Shown here piece by piece: positions 41,664 to 53,700 of a stretch of 64,000 nt of DNA. The stretch comes from Fragum whitleyi (Eukaryota > Mollusca > Bivalvia > Cardiida > Cardiidae). Below the pieces are notes generated by a model. The model ran no database searches, had not been told where the DNA came from, and worked only from the letters and a program-made list of their open reading frames with translations. Made by a program: the position numbers and the translations under genes. Position 1 is the stretch's first letter. The number at the start of each line of letters is the position of its first letter. The stretch spans positions 49,204,517 to 49,268,516 of the forward strand of contig OX411543.1 of NCBI GenBank assembly GCA_948146395.1, written 5' to 3'.

Positions 41664-42132
41664 AGATATGCCTAGTTCATTTTGCATTTGAGTATATATT
41701 ATACAGCTGTAAATATATTTTTCGTCTATTTATTTTTTCCCTAGTTTTTTTTGTTTTTTTTTTTTTTGTCACATGTTCATCAATGGCGAAACTACAATTT
41801 CGTATATAATGCATTATAAGAATGACCATCTTCCCGAATCTATTGTTGAGAAATAATCATACAAATCATAACTACAGCTTTTTCTAGCTGTAGTCACTAT
41901 GTTATGATTGTTCATTAGCGTTAAAAACATCAAATTCATCCTATCTTATAGGAAGTTCCCTCTCTCACCGCCCGAAGGATCGGGATTGGAGGGTGGCACA
42001 ACATATATATTTCAAATGCTGCCCTGCGTTAAGAATGACAGAACGGTGTAATCCGGTTTGCGAATAATACCACGTTTTGCACGTGAGCATTACTATACAG
42101 TCATTCCCGTGTACATGTACTTTCACTTTCGG
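41664..42132. other. Intergenic, one worn fold-back half
   Basis: Near 42018, CTGCCCTGCGTTAAGAATG recalls the outer end of the GTTCAGGATG fold-backs. A poly-T run is at 41747-41768. Confidence 0.35.
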
Positions 42133-42276
<144 letters not shown>

Positions 42277-42612
42277 GTGGGAGCTTACTGGCTTACCTGG
42301 TCTTACAGTTTCGCTGCTTTTAAATCTTCGCTTGATCTGCCAAATGAAAAATGAGAGTGTTTCACTTCCTCAAAGGTTATGTACGTGTGATATGTTTTAA
42401 ATCTGATAGAAAATGTCTAGTTCGCCATATTGTGTACACGGTGATCCTGGCAACGATAGCATTTTGGTATCATATTTCATAGTAATTTAACTCACAATTG
42501 AGCTTCTTTCGTTTTAAATGTAACCGTTATTGATCTCATTGTATGAAATTGTTTGAATAAGAAAATGCTTTGAAATAAGCGAATTACCCTGAAACGGAAG
42601 TCAGCGTCAAGT

Positions 42613-42770
42613 TAACCCTCGTCATGCTAAACAAATTCACCAAGTACATTGATGCTCCAGAGTGAGCCCTGTGACATCAGGTGGTATGGACAAAGATCCG
42701 ACGGTGCATATATGATCCTTGTCTTTACCTTCCATCAAAACAATTGTGTTCAGCCTAAGAAGGGTTAGAT
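42613..42770. mobile_element. Worn TTAA-type MITE
   Basis: GTTAACCCTCGTCATGCTAA at the left and TCAGCCTAAGAAGGGTTA at the right are imperfect inverted repeats of the CCCTTGTCATGCTGA family. Confidence 0.5.
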
Positions 42771-42954
42771 CAGGCGCTTATATAGGCTGGTCATGTCTGT
42801 CGTACTACTAGCCTTTAGAAACAGTTTTTTGTAAGTTAGCCTGTTATCCCTACCGCAATATTATCGTCCAGTGACGAGCTTCACTCCTGACTTCCGATAA
42901 CCCCGAGCTCATTGATGCGTCATACATGTATATGTATGGTCTCAAACGCACATC

Positions 42955-43235
42955 AACTACTTCAGGGCGTCAGACTGTCAATCTAGACTCGGGTTCCGGG
43001 TTCGATCCCCGACGGTGGCACTCATCCTCTCCGACTATTTGTCTCTCAACAATTGATCGATAATCGTTGACCTATGAGAGATGGTAGCTGGAGGCTAGTA
43101 AAGGATGTAATGGTAGTTCTGGTAAGATAAATACCAGGAATCCATTGTTAGGTTCTCCATCCGCCGCAATATAACTGAAAGGTTGTTGAAAGCGGCATAA
43201 AACCCCACTCAATCAAACAAACAAACAAATTTATT
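42955..43235 (+). mobile_element. tRNA-derived SINE
   Basis: It keeps the best B box in the window (GGGTTCGATCCC at 42998-43009), the body (GAGGCTAGTAAAGGATGTAA, AATCCATTGTTAGG) and the tail AAAGCGGCATAAAACCCCAC followed by CAAACAAACAAACAAA. The A-box part is shortened. Confidence 0.85.
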
Positions 43236-43439
43236 AACTATCGTATTATTAGCTTGGTTGTTTACGTAGAAAACCCGATGTATTGTGATCACCTTGACGT
43301 CGATTTTGTCGGTGTTTTATTCGTGAAGTACTTTAACCTTTGTTATACTTATTGAAGATAACTTCATGAAACTTGGCATGTTTTACCAACACGAAAGCTA
43401 TCCAGACAATGGGGATAACTCTGAATAAATGTAAGAATT

Positions 43440-43516
43440 ATGTCCCCTTTTCGACTTGCCTTAGCCAGCACCTGAAGTCGAGCGTTGACACCCGTAGGCG
43501 GTGTCCTTGTTTTCTA
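43440..43516 (+). mobile_element. K-type 3' end fragment
   Basis: TTATGTCCCCTTTTCGACTT leads to the hairpin GACACCCGTAGGCGGTGTC and CTTGTTTT, as in the tail of K3. Confidence 0.65.
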
Positions 43517-43612
43517 AAATATTAGGGATTTTTAAAAACGAAGACGCCGGATTAAAATTCCGCGTGTTTTTGAACAATAACCGACATGGAAATAAAATTA
43601 ACTTATCTTTTT

Positions 43613-43830
43613 TTATGCCCCCGTATCGAAAGATCGGAGGCATTTTGTTTTAGCGTTGTCCGCCTGTCTGCAAAAAATCAAGCAAAAATATAACATTGCC
43701 AATATCTTCAAGCCTATTCAAGATACAAAGCTAATATTTGGTATGATGATGTCTAAATGATCCGCATCTGCTGATGCCATTGTCAATGTCATGTGACTAG
43801 GTCAAGGACATGACCGTCGATATGCCAATA
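43613..43830 (+). mobile_element. GCCCCCG-class element P4, 5' part
   Basis: Head ATGCCCCCGTATCGAAAGAT facing TCGGAGGCAT, then CTTCAAGCCTATTCAAGATA and GTCATGTGACTAGGTCAAGG; the 3' end is absent. Confidence 0.75.
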
Positions 43831-43953
43831 AGCTTGTCCAAGTAAGGAATAATGGACATTTCTACTGTCAAATGTTCAGTATAAAACGACGTGTTTTTAC
43901 TTATCGTGTTTACACCTACTTTCAAACTGAACAGCCTTCATTACCCCTCGTGT

Positions 43954-44191
43954 TTAACCCTTTGCTGTTTAATCCCTGTTTTTTAAGTGCCTGTGATTTT
44001 ATGATTGAGAAAACATTGTGAAAAAAGAAGAAATTGCTTCTGACAAGCAATTTCTTCTTTTTCCACACTATTTTCTACCCTACAGAATGTGTTGTTTTTT
44101 TTTTTTTCAAATTAAATCCACTTTAAATTTTCGTCTGCAAAACCTTTGAATTTGGACAGGTCCAAAGTTTTGTAAAACAGGAAAGTGTTAA
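43954..44191. mobile_element. TTAA-flanked MITE with central hairpin, copy 3
   Basis: TTAA + CCCTTTGCTGTTTAATCC at the left, GTAAAACAGGAAAGTG + TTAA at the right; centre GAAGAAATTGCTTCTGACAA facing CAATTTCTTC as in copy 1. A poly-T run has grown near 44094. Confidence 0.87.
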
Positions 44192-45410
44192 GAGCGGAAA
44201 ATGCGAAAATATTAACATTAACTAGATAGACAAAATCATTATTTTGAAATCATTTTACTCTCAAAAAAATATTTTTTGGATTGATATTAAGCTGAAATTA
44301 AGATTTTACCACATACAAATCTCTCATCCAAACGCAATTTTGTGTAATTAATGAACATGTAGGTCCATATAGATATCAAACGGACTATAGAAAAGTTTCA
44401 CGGAACACTAAGTCAGCTGCGCCTACGTCTTTTGATCCTTTATTTCGCGTCGAATGTACTATACAGCCTCTATCTAATACTTCAAAAGCTTTTTTTCTTT
44501 CTTTTAATAGATGTCACCTCAATGAACAGTCGTGGTCTGGCTTGATATGTGTGTATTTCCGTTTATTATCGTCACTACCGTAGCACATGCCCATATGAGC
44601 GACGGTCCCAGAAGACTGTTAGTTGTTACGGGGGATAGTGCAAGGACGAATTACGAAACTACTGCTGAGATCCGCTATGGTTCCTTAACGTGCTCTGTAT
44701 ATTTAAGCACCGTCCCACGGGAGCTCGGTTAAACGTCTCATCCGAAAGACAATTAGTTTGTTGGTGTGCGAGGCCGGTTGGTCTGATCTCGGAAAATCAG
44801 CTCCCTTTCTACTGTATTCTAGGAGCGCGCGCCATCCTGCTAACACAACCATAGCAAAAACACAAACAGTGTCAATCTGTCCCTCTAATTGACCGTAAAA
44901 GAACGCGGGTACGTCGATGCTGTCTTTTCTAGACTGGAACCCTATGTATACTAAGAAAAGTTAATTAGTTTAAAAAACGGGGCAGGACCGTAAAGATCGA
45001 CATCGAAAATATACAAAGTAGAGCAACAAAGTCAATTCCGCCAAACATCTTACATATCCAGAACGACTATCTTGGATAACCTACCATTAGAATACAGCCG
45101 GACGACTAAGATCTGTCCGAGAGTCTATAAAATTGTGACTCTCCACGGATTTGATTCTACTCTAACTTATACTCATTAAAACCACATGCGGCATTTATTT
45201 GAAATTATTCAAGAAACGAGTCAGTACAAACCTGAGAAAAATCTTTTGGCTTAAGACTTCTGGATAGCTGTAAATCGTTACCAAAGTTATCGTCGTTCCC
45301 AATAAACTTGAAACAGATTTAAACTGCGTGTTAAAAACCATTGACACAACTTCATATAAAAGTTCTGTCAAAATTGCTATTTGAACCAAGACTCAAACCA
45401 AAAATAATTG
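44192..45410. other. Intergenic, nothing recognised
   Basis: The 44500-44850 part is less AT-rich and may be an unrecognised repeat. No exon or RNA gene supported. It probably contains the 5' truncation point of the LINE that follows. Confidence 0.35.
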
Positions 45411-46118
45411 TATGGCTCTAGGAGAATGTGGTAGGTTACCCTTATGCTGTGATTATTTCTTAAGATGTATAAAATATTGGTTTAAACTGCTAGTCATGCC
45501 ATCCTTCAAATATCCCAGACAATGCTACTTAATGTTAAAAACACATGATGAAATGGGAAGATCAAATTGGGCGTCAGGTGTAAAAAGCTTACTCTATAGG
45601 TATGGTTTTGGACTTGTGTGGCTAAGCCAAGATGTTGGAAATTTGAATATTTTCATTCAGCAATTTAAATTAAGACTGTTATCGCCAAGAGTGGTCAAAC
45701 AGTGTACATGAGTCGTCTCGATGTGAAACATATAGACATTTCAAATCAATATTAGAACCAGAAAAGCATTTAGATACTGATATTCCATATAGTCATATAA
45801 AGGCATTTGCTAAATTCAGATGTTCTAACCATAGACTTAGTATTGAAACTTGTAGACACGACAATATTCCTAGAAGTGAACGTATCTGTACATTTTGTAA
45901 AGATCATCTTAACATTTCATGTATTGAAGATGAATATCATGTCTTTTTCAGCTGTGCCAAATATCTAAACGAGGGAAGATCTCATTTGTATAGTTGGTAC
46001 AACGGAAATGGCGGTCTTGACGATATTTACGATATCATGAATACAAATAGCGAATGGAAAATACAGAATATATGCCATTATATATATTTGATAATTAATC
46101 GAACATCTGATGAGTAAA
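45411..46118 (+). pseudogene. LINE fragment 1, C-terminal part of a non-LTR retrotransposon ORF2
   Basis: Reads ALGECGRLPL, KYWFKLLVMPSFKYPRQCYL, SNWASGVKSLLYRYGFGLVW and, after a frameshift near 45700, CETYRHFKSILEPEKHL, RCSNHRLSIETCRH and a CX2C...HX4C region (ICTFCKDHL ... EYHVFFSC) like the C-terminal zinc knuckle of many animal LINEs, ending NRTSDE and a stop. Reverse transcriptase and endonuclease parts are absent, so the copy is 5' truncated, as is usual after incomplete reverse transcription. Confidence 0.85.
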
Positions 46119-46221
46119 TGCACCTTTTCGTTGTCAGTAACTGGTAAAATTATCCAGGATATATCAAAAATAAATCCCAATAGAATACAAATCAATATTT
46201 TATATACAACTCACAAATTTT

Positions 46222-47510
46222 AAATTCTAATAAACAGAATTTTTCTTTCGAATTACCAGGAGCCAGTATTTCGTGTGAAAGTGAAGTTAAATTATTGGGT
46301 GTTACTATTGATTTCCAACTAAATTTTAAAACACATGTCTCAAATATCTGTAAAAAAGCCTCCCAACAATTAAATGTTCTGAAACGAATTGGTAAATATC
46401 TGTGTAGACTCGGAAAACTCAATATTTATCACTCATTTATCTTATCAAACTTCAATTTCTGTCCACTCACTTGGCACTTTTGTGGGGAGACAAACACAAA
46501 GAAAATCGAAAACATTAAAAAAAGAGCACTAAGATTCATATACGATGACTACACTTCAGACTATGACAGCTTACTTCTAAAATCAAAATTACCAACTCTC
46601 AAAATTAGAAGACTTAGAAATATGGCCCTGGAAACTTTCAAAATTATTCACAAACAAACACCCTCGTATTTACATGATCTAGTCAAAATAAAAGTCTCAT
46701 CTTATTCTTTTAGGTATACCAACTTAGCAGAGGTACCCCAGGTAAGGACGTCAAGTTATGGTCTGAACTCTTTCCGTTCTGCTGCTCCGAGGCTGTGGAA
46801 CTCTTTACCCCAGCATTATCGAGAGTCTACAGGATAAACACAGTTCCAAGGACTTATCGGAGCGTGGGACGGGGAGAGTTGCAGATGTTCTTGCTGTTCT
46901 TCATAGTTTAAATGTTTACATGTACGTTCTCAATGTGTATGTCCTGTGTTGTAAGTAATTGGCAGACAATTGATTTAGCTTTGCAGCAACTTTTAACTCC
47001 TTTGCTACCTCAACACAATTTATCCTCTTAACAATATTTTAGTTTTCAAGTTTATCAAATTAGTATTAGGGGGCCTATATAGACTTACTCATTTGATTTT
47101 AATTTAACAACATTTAATTTATAAAACACATCTAATATGATATAATCTTAGTGAAATTTAATATAACTCATTTTATCTAAAAGTTTCTTATTTGTTAATA
47201 TTATGTTAATTTGCTCAACATTAATCTCTCTACGCAGGGTGGGGCCCCTCTTGATTGAGGTATTCTACTCCATCGAGGGCTTTATTTCTGCTGGTAGTAG
47301 TACTTGATACTACCCGGAAATAGGGAGGGCTTGGGGTTTGTTTTAATCATTTTATTTTGCTTTGCTTTGCTATGCTTTGCATGTGTTGTGATTGTAAATT
47401 ATGTGTTGTCTTGTATGTTGTATGTATGTCGGATAATAGCGATACATCGCTAATGTTACAATTGTTATTTTGAAACCGACACTAAATAAAATTTTGTATC
47501 TTGTATCTTG
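46222..47510 (+). pseudogene. LINE fragment 2, C-terminal ORF2 and 3' tail
   Basis: Frame from about 46222: SFELPGASISCESEVKLLGV, THVSNICKKASQQLNVLKRI, FILSNFNFCPLTWHFCGETN, RALRFIYDDYTSDYDSLL, LPTLKIRRLRNMALETFKII and RTSSYGLNSFRSAAPRLWNS, typical of the RT-distal part of CR1/Jockey-group LINEs. The frame breaks after ESTG; a 3' UTR follows and ends with AAATAAAATTTTGTATC and short TTGTATC repeats near 47490-47510, the usual LINE 3' terminus in this group. It is 5' truncated. Confidence 0.87.
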
Positions 47511-47514
47511 TAAA

Positions 47515-47605
47515 TTTTGTATTAGTGCATATATGTTGTATTTTGGGCCGGAGGCCTTTATTTACCTGAAATAAACACTCAGTTCATTTCATTTCATTTC
47601 ACTCG
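47515..47605 (+). mobile_element. LINE 3' tail of another element
   Basis: TATTTTGGGCCGGAGGCCTT TATTTACCTGAAATAAAC (shown in two parts) then CATTTCATTTCATTTCA. It may be the displaced 3' end of LINE fragment 1. Confidence 0.6.
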
Positions 47606-47795
47606 CGAAAGAGGCGGATCTAGAGGGGCCCTGGGTTTGGGGGTATCAAACTTGAACCTCCGCAGAACGGCCCAATTATGATTTTCTTTCAGAATTTCAA
47701 TTAACCACAATCCGCTGCTTTTCGCGACATGTGTTGTGGACAAAGCCAGGTTGAACATAACTATATTATGATTAGGGTTTTATTGGCCAAAATAT
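47606..47795. other. Intergenic, nothing recognised
   Basis: Short unremarkable stretch between the LINE tail and a short-motif cluster. Confidence 0.4.
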
Positions 47796-47799
47796 GCTT

Positions 47800-47885
47800 G
47801 TGTCCTGTCAACACGGCCTGTTAAAAACTCGGCCCGCGAAAGACTCGGCCTGTGTAAAACTCGGCCCGTCAACTCAGCCTGTATA
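47800..47885. repeat. ACTCGGCCTGT short-motif cluster
   Basis: Five copies of a C(A/T)CGGCC-type core (ACACGGCCTGT, ACTCGGCCCGC, ACTCGGCCTGT, ACTCGGCCCGT, ACTCAGCCTGT), spaced 10-20 bases. Confidence 0.7.
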
Positions 47886-49500
47886 TAACTTATATAGTGT
47901 TTAACCTAGTAAACGGATATACAAGCACACTTTTCAGAAAGTAAATCAATGTGTGCACTCAAAGGACGCGCTAATTCACAATTGATGACTTAACTTGATG
48001 ATCTACGATCTTCATATTTAATACGCATCGATAACTTGTCATCTTTTTTTGTGCTTAGAATGAAACAAATAATTTGAAAAAATAAATTTGAATAAAAGGC
48101 TAATCAAGTATTTAATAATATCTATCTTATATCTCATATTTACACAATGTCATATTATAGTAAAATAAGATTATTATTATTAAAACCTTTTTAGTGAGTG
48201 ATTATTACTTGATTAATATTTATTGCATCGTCATACGCGGTATACAGACGTTTCGTACCATAACCATTTCGTACCATAAAATATATTACCATTTCGTACC
48301 ATAGGCGAAGACGTTTCGTACCATATGTTGACCATTTCGTACCAAAATGGAATAAATGATTTTCAAAACCTTGATTTCTTAAATAACTTAATTTTTTCGT
48401 GTAAAATCGCAAAAAAATATTTACTTGTACTGCGAGCCTATAAAATTTATAGCCTTTTACTAATTAACGGAGTAGGCCAAATTATGAAAAGGTTGATTGG
48501 CTGGTATGTTGTTTGACTCCTGTTTGCTACAAGATTGGTAATAACAAATTGACAATGAATTGCTTGGTGTTTGCCTTCAGTTATTAATCGTCAACTGATT
48601 AGCAATAAGCATTGTTTCTTAATTGAATAAATAACGATATGTTTTGAGAGTATATTGGTGATACGTTTTTTGAGGCTACAAGAGAAATGGATTTTGTATT
48701 CTATGTTCTTAAGCAATTGCAGCACGTCGTCCAGTAGTTAATGCATATTTCAAGAAATGAATACGAACTTGTTCAATTAACACTATCTATATATTAAGAA
48801 TATATAATTTTAAACAAAATTATAGCAATTTAGGTAATTTAACAAACTATAACCAGTATGATTTAGTTCTAGTTACGACTGTTTTAGTCTTATGTCGTAA
48901 CTTATGGTTTTTCAGGTAAAGATGCTAACAAGTTCATGAATTTCATGCGCCTTTTGAAATTTATCATCGAACTTTCAACAATTAAAAAAGAAAAAAAGAA
49001 ATAAAATATCATCATCTATTCTCTTATCGTGGTTATTTGTTTGTTTGTTATATTCTATTAAAGTAATAATTATCGTGTATCTTTTTATAAAATGATAAAA
49101 TACCAACGGAGTATTATCAAATAAATTTTGACTTCTTTTCTGTCCGATCCCAAAACCAAACACATGGTACGAATGCTGTATCAAAATAATAAGAAATGGA
49201 TCACAGGGTATAACGTGCCACGCCGACACCAGAAGGTTCGTGGACACCTGATCGATTTTTTCGATACGGAACTAACGGTGGGGCAACTTTTTGACTGATT
49301 TATAAACCGAAATAATCATTTTCATTTCAGTTTTTAGTATCACTGTCGAGATAAATGGTTCTTCTTTTAAAAAATAAAAATAGAGGGTAAAAACTAAGCC
49401 AAATGAGCGGGTTCTAGCCCAGGAGTGAGTGACTTTGCTTGTTTTTTAGGTTTTATCATTAATTTTTTTGTCAAACGACCTGACTAATCTTAATTGCTTG
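47886..49500. other. Intergenic, mostly unrecognised
   Basis: Apart from the cluster at 48247-48346 I see no gene or repeat family; AT-rich sequence with short runs such as TTTGTTTGTTTG at 49037. Confidence 0.4.
48247..48346. repeat. TTTCGTACCATA short-motif cluster
   Basis: Five copies of CNTTTCGTACCATA or close variants within 100 bases, in two sub-forms (GACGTTTCGTACCATA and ACCATTTCGTACCA), irregularly spaced. Confidence 0.85.
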
Positions 49501-49509
49501 TGATTGTCT

Positions 49510-50150
49510 AAGAGCATTTATGTGTCCTCTACACGCATACCAAATTTCTCGGCGAAAGATCCACATAAAGCGAAGATATTCGTACTTTTATTGGCCTGGG
49601 TAGCGGAAAATATGATAACTAGACACCCCCTATCACAAATTCTGGTGTCATCAAAAAAGAACATACAGCTAATTGAAAATATTCAAAGGCGTGCCACGAG
49701 GATAGTACCCGAATTAAAGGATTGTCTTATGAGGATAGATTGAGAGTATTAAATTTGCCTACACTACTGTACCGAAGACAGAGATTTGACCTCATACAGA
49801 TTTATAAAATCATAAACGGATGTGACGATATTGATACCAGCAAATTATTCCAATTCAATGATAACAATACCAGAGGACACACGCTACATGATGCTACATT
49901 AAATTTTATATGGGTTGTCTGTTTGCTGTAAAGTGAGAAAACTGAAATTAGTAAATGAATTATTTCAAGTACAATCAACCCGATTTCAAGAATGCGACAA
50001 AAAAAACCTCCCCCAACCTTAGAGAGTATTTTCACTGTAAGAAGTGTTTTTTGACACCGGTTTACATACACGCACATGCGCAAATTAAGAAATGGCTGAA
50101 AACGTGGAAAAGGGAATTGAGAAAATGGACATAAAGGGGAAAAAACAAAA
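49510..50150 (+). pseudogene. LINE fragment 3
   Basis: KKNIQLIENIQRRATRIVPE and, in a shifted frame, LSYEDRLRVLNLPTLLYRRQ, RFDLIQIYKIINGCDDIDTS, LFQFNDNNTRGHTL are the RT-distal block of another animal LINE lineage. At least two frame breaks; beyond 49890 only KLRKLKLVNELFQ can be followed with doubt. Confidence 0.8.
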
Positions 50151-50757
50151 GGCATGACATTTTCAAGTTGACAGATTACTTTGTTAATCGTAAAATGCTT
50201 TCAAGGCTGTACCGATCTTTCCTTCACAGAACTTTAGGAACAAAACCCTTGTGCCGGGCAATGTCCGACTCAACGCGGGTTCGAAATAGGGTGTGTTAAA
50301 CTATTGAACTCTCGTCAAATTGTATTGTTATCGCATGATTTTATTAAGAAATAAATTGTACTTCCATACTTGTCGCTTGTCTCCTTTTAAGCTTGGTTGA
50401 GGAGCTTTGACAGTAGTCTTGCATCATCCTGTTCTAAAAATAGAATCATCCCTTCACCATTATCTGTCAATTTGTGTATTCTAATTTTCAGTCGTTTTTT
50501 GCCCCCTCCCCCTCTCGAGCTCTTAAGAAAAGCAAATAATCAATAATACAGATATACAAGAATGAATTTTGTTTGCTGTGAATTATTTATTTTTACTGAT
50601 TTACTTTTATTAATGGTTTTCACCTATGATTTTTCATTATTGAATAGATCTATAGGGTAAAATGTCATCATTCTAAATTCTATAAATTGAATTGATTTTA
50701 CATGAGTTGCATCAGTTTGGTTTCAATCTAGCAAACAGTTTACTGTTATTCAACAAA
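50151..50757. promoter_or_regulatory. Presumed TARS1 5' flank
   Basis: Sequence directly upstream of the TARS1 start codon; it should include the promoter and 5' UTR but I can point to no TATA box, CpG-rich stretch or splice site with confidence. Confidence 0.3.
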
Positions 50758-50769
50758 ATGGAATCAAAG
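50758..50769 (+). CDS. TARS1: TARS1 coding exon 1 (tiny)
   Basis: ATGGAATCAAAG followed by GTAAAT; M-E-S-K. Chosen because it is in phase with exon 2 and has a good donor; not independently proven. Confidence 0.65.
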
Positions 50770-53700
50770 GTAAATATTTTCTAGATTTATAACGTGAAAT
50801 ATAAGATTGTTTTATGAGATCTTGGTGAACACTTTTTTCCCAAAAAAGTTAGGGGGCAATAACTGATTTGATTAACTCTATTTAGACAAATCTATACAAG
50901 GGATTTAAAGTTTTAGCTTAGAGGAACTGTGAGGTATTGCTGTAGCCGCTTACTGTCAACTCGTTTCTCGGTCAACTCGTGGCGATATTGGTCAACTCAT
51001 TCCCCTCAAAAAGTCAACTCGTTTCCCATTCTTTGAGAGATATTTCTACTGATTTGTTCTTATAATATTGTTTGGAATGTTATGTAGATGCAAATTTTAT
51101 CTGATCAATATTGAAGATCGTTATTCTGCGATTTAAACCTTTTAAAAACTATTATTATATTCCGGGTTCAGCATTACAAAGGTTAACATCTAACAAAAAA
51201 AAAATTGCAAGTCAAAATCACAAATCGTACCTGGTGTTTTCATTCATTGTTAGATTCTGCCTTGCAATTTCTCATTAGAATTGTCTAGAAGACAGACAAT
51301 TCCAATGAGATGATGCATGGCAGAATTCCATATTTAGTTACTTCTTTAGAAGCAAGCTTGATTCTTGACTTTACCAAAAAAAATTATAGTAAGTAAAGCA
51401 GGCCCCAGAAATGCATGGCTAAGTTCTCCAGCTCCTAAAATAAATATAAATTACTGAATGATTGTTAACCCTTGTCATGCTGAGCCCTGAATATTCCTGC
51501 TTTGGTAGGAGCTATAGACAAACATCAGCCTGCACAAATGTGCAGTCTGAGGTTAGTCTATACCACCTGTTTCTCACTTTCAAACCAGAATTGCCAATAC
51601 ATTAAGAGTTTCAAACAAAAATTGACCTACAGTTGGAACTTTCAGTGCTTTTTTCCCTTTGATTTTGATGCAAATTTTGAGCCAAAATTTATTCAGCATG
51701 ACAAGGGTTAAGTCGAGTTTAACCCAATTTAAAAAAAATAATATCAAAAGGGCAGTGATTCATTTTTGAAATTTGAAAGACAGAGTCCTGGGGCTCACAT
51801 AATTTGAAACAATGAGTCCCAACCCATACAAGGCATTAAGACCGTAGGAATATTAAAAATTGAGATGTTAAATCCAAACTTTGAGATATTTTATTCATAC
51901 CTTTGTATCACAAGTCGGTTGCTCATGTTACTTGGCTGGAGTGGTATAAAAGTAAACAAAATCTTGGTCATTTCTTGCTTCAATATGAAAGATACAATAA
52001 AAATTGCTAAAAAATCTTGCATCCAATGTTCAAAGGATATAAGTCCTGTGTGAAATATGTGTATCTGTGATGCAGGATGCATAGCAAAATAAATTACTGA
52101 AAGGGTAATTTATACTATCAAAGGATTCAACTACAAATGGATTTTCTACTACCTTCTCTTTTGGACATTCTATCCACTAACAGGGACTCAATATATATAT
52201 ATATGTATATTTAGAGTCTGTGCCCTTACCTAGCTCCCAACAGCAGTGTTTGCGGCCTTCTACCAATAGGATAGCAGCTGGAGGCTAGGAAAAGATGTAA
52301 TGGTTGTACAGGAAATTCCAGAAATCTTAAGCTAGGTGCTGCAGCAATATAACTTAAAGATGGTTATAAGTGGCATAAAATCCTATACCAACCAAAGTAT
52401 TGGCACTCTCATGCTCTGCCCTTCTACTAAATGAACTATTTATTTTAGTAAAACTTCTTTTAAATAAGGAAGTTGAGTTAAGCTCTATCAAAGACTTTGA
52501 TTAAAGAATACACTGAGACTCATTTCATTTAATAATATCTCAAATGACTGATGAAATAAAAACGATTTATAGTTTTGATTTATTAAGAAGTTTATTTTTA
52601 TCTAAGTGACCATTAAAGATTCTGATCAATTTATTTTAACATTTTCAGAAAAAGAAAGAAGCAGTTCAAGATGAGCAAGGAAAACTTAAAGAGGTGAGAA
52701 ATTGGGGAAAAAAATAATTGTTTGATTGATCAAAATTTTCAGAATATCTTGCTGTCAAAAAATAAATGGTGTTTATCTATATCGTTGTTTAATTGACATG
52801 AATCTGACCCCTGCTATCTAGATAAATAAAAATCTGATTATTCCTCCTTGACTTTGCACATGCTTTTATAGGAATGAATATCACACTATATTGAATATGA
52901 AACACATTTTGTGAATTGATAGAACATGTCTGTAACTGTTCTTTAAGCATTTTTACCTCAGAGGTTAAATTTGGGTCAGATAAACCAAGGTATAATATAT
53001 TATGTTTCTCAGCTAATCGTTTGCACAATTAAAACTTTATTTAGATATTTGTACGGAAAGGGTTTTTTTTAGATATTAGAGTCAAAACAATTATTGAGAG
53101 AATGAAAATTTAAAACAATGAAAGAAACACTTTATGAAGGCCAAGTTCTTGATGATAAATGCTGGTTGACTTCATTTGTCATCTTCAAATCATTATTTAT
53201 TTTATATTTCTAACATTTTAGTCTCATTAACTTTAATCTTCATTAAAAGTTTGTAATTAAATCTTCATGAAGTAGGCCTACTTTTGTTTAAGTAAGTAAC
53301 TGTGGTTGTTTGACTTCTTTTCAAGATTAATGTAAAATGTTTTTCAATTTTTTTGGAAATGACAATCTTTTGAATGTCTGATTGTGTAGGGACGGAGGGT
53401 TTTATGCTTCAGCTCGTTCCCCCGCCAGAGTTTCTTGCGCACAGAAATGAATTATGGGCCAGGTTGAAGGGGGAGTATGACAGTTGGGTTGCCGCCCAGG
53501 AAAGAGTGCCTATTCAGATTACCCTACCAGATGGTAAGATTGTAGACGGCAAAGCATGGGAAACCACTCCATACGATGTGGCAAAGGGAATAAGGTATAG
53601 ATGCTCACATTAAGAGAGTGATCAAAGGTAAAGCTTATTTGTTCAGTGTGAAACAGTTGTAACTGCCTGTTAAGATTTACGCAGTTACAAATGTTTCACA

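Noticed and set aside
53374..53412. ATG at 53374 as a TARS1 start
   Set aside because: Lies upstream of a good acceptor (TTATGCTTCAG) and conserved residues begin only after it; exon 2 supplies the preceding KE in phase.
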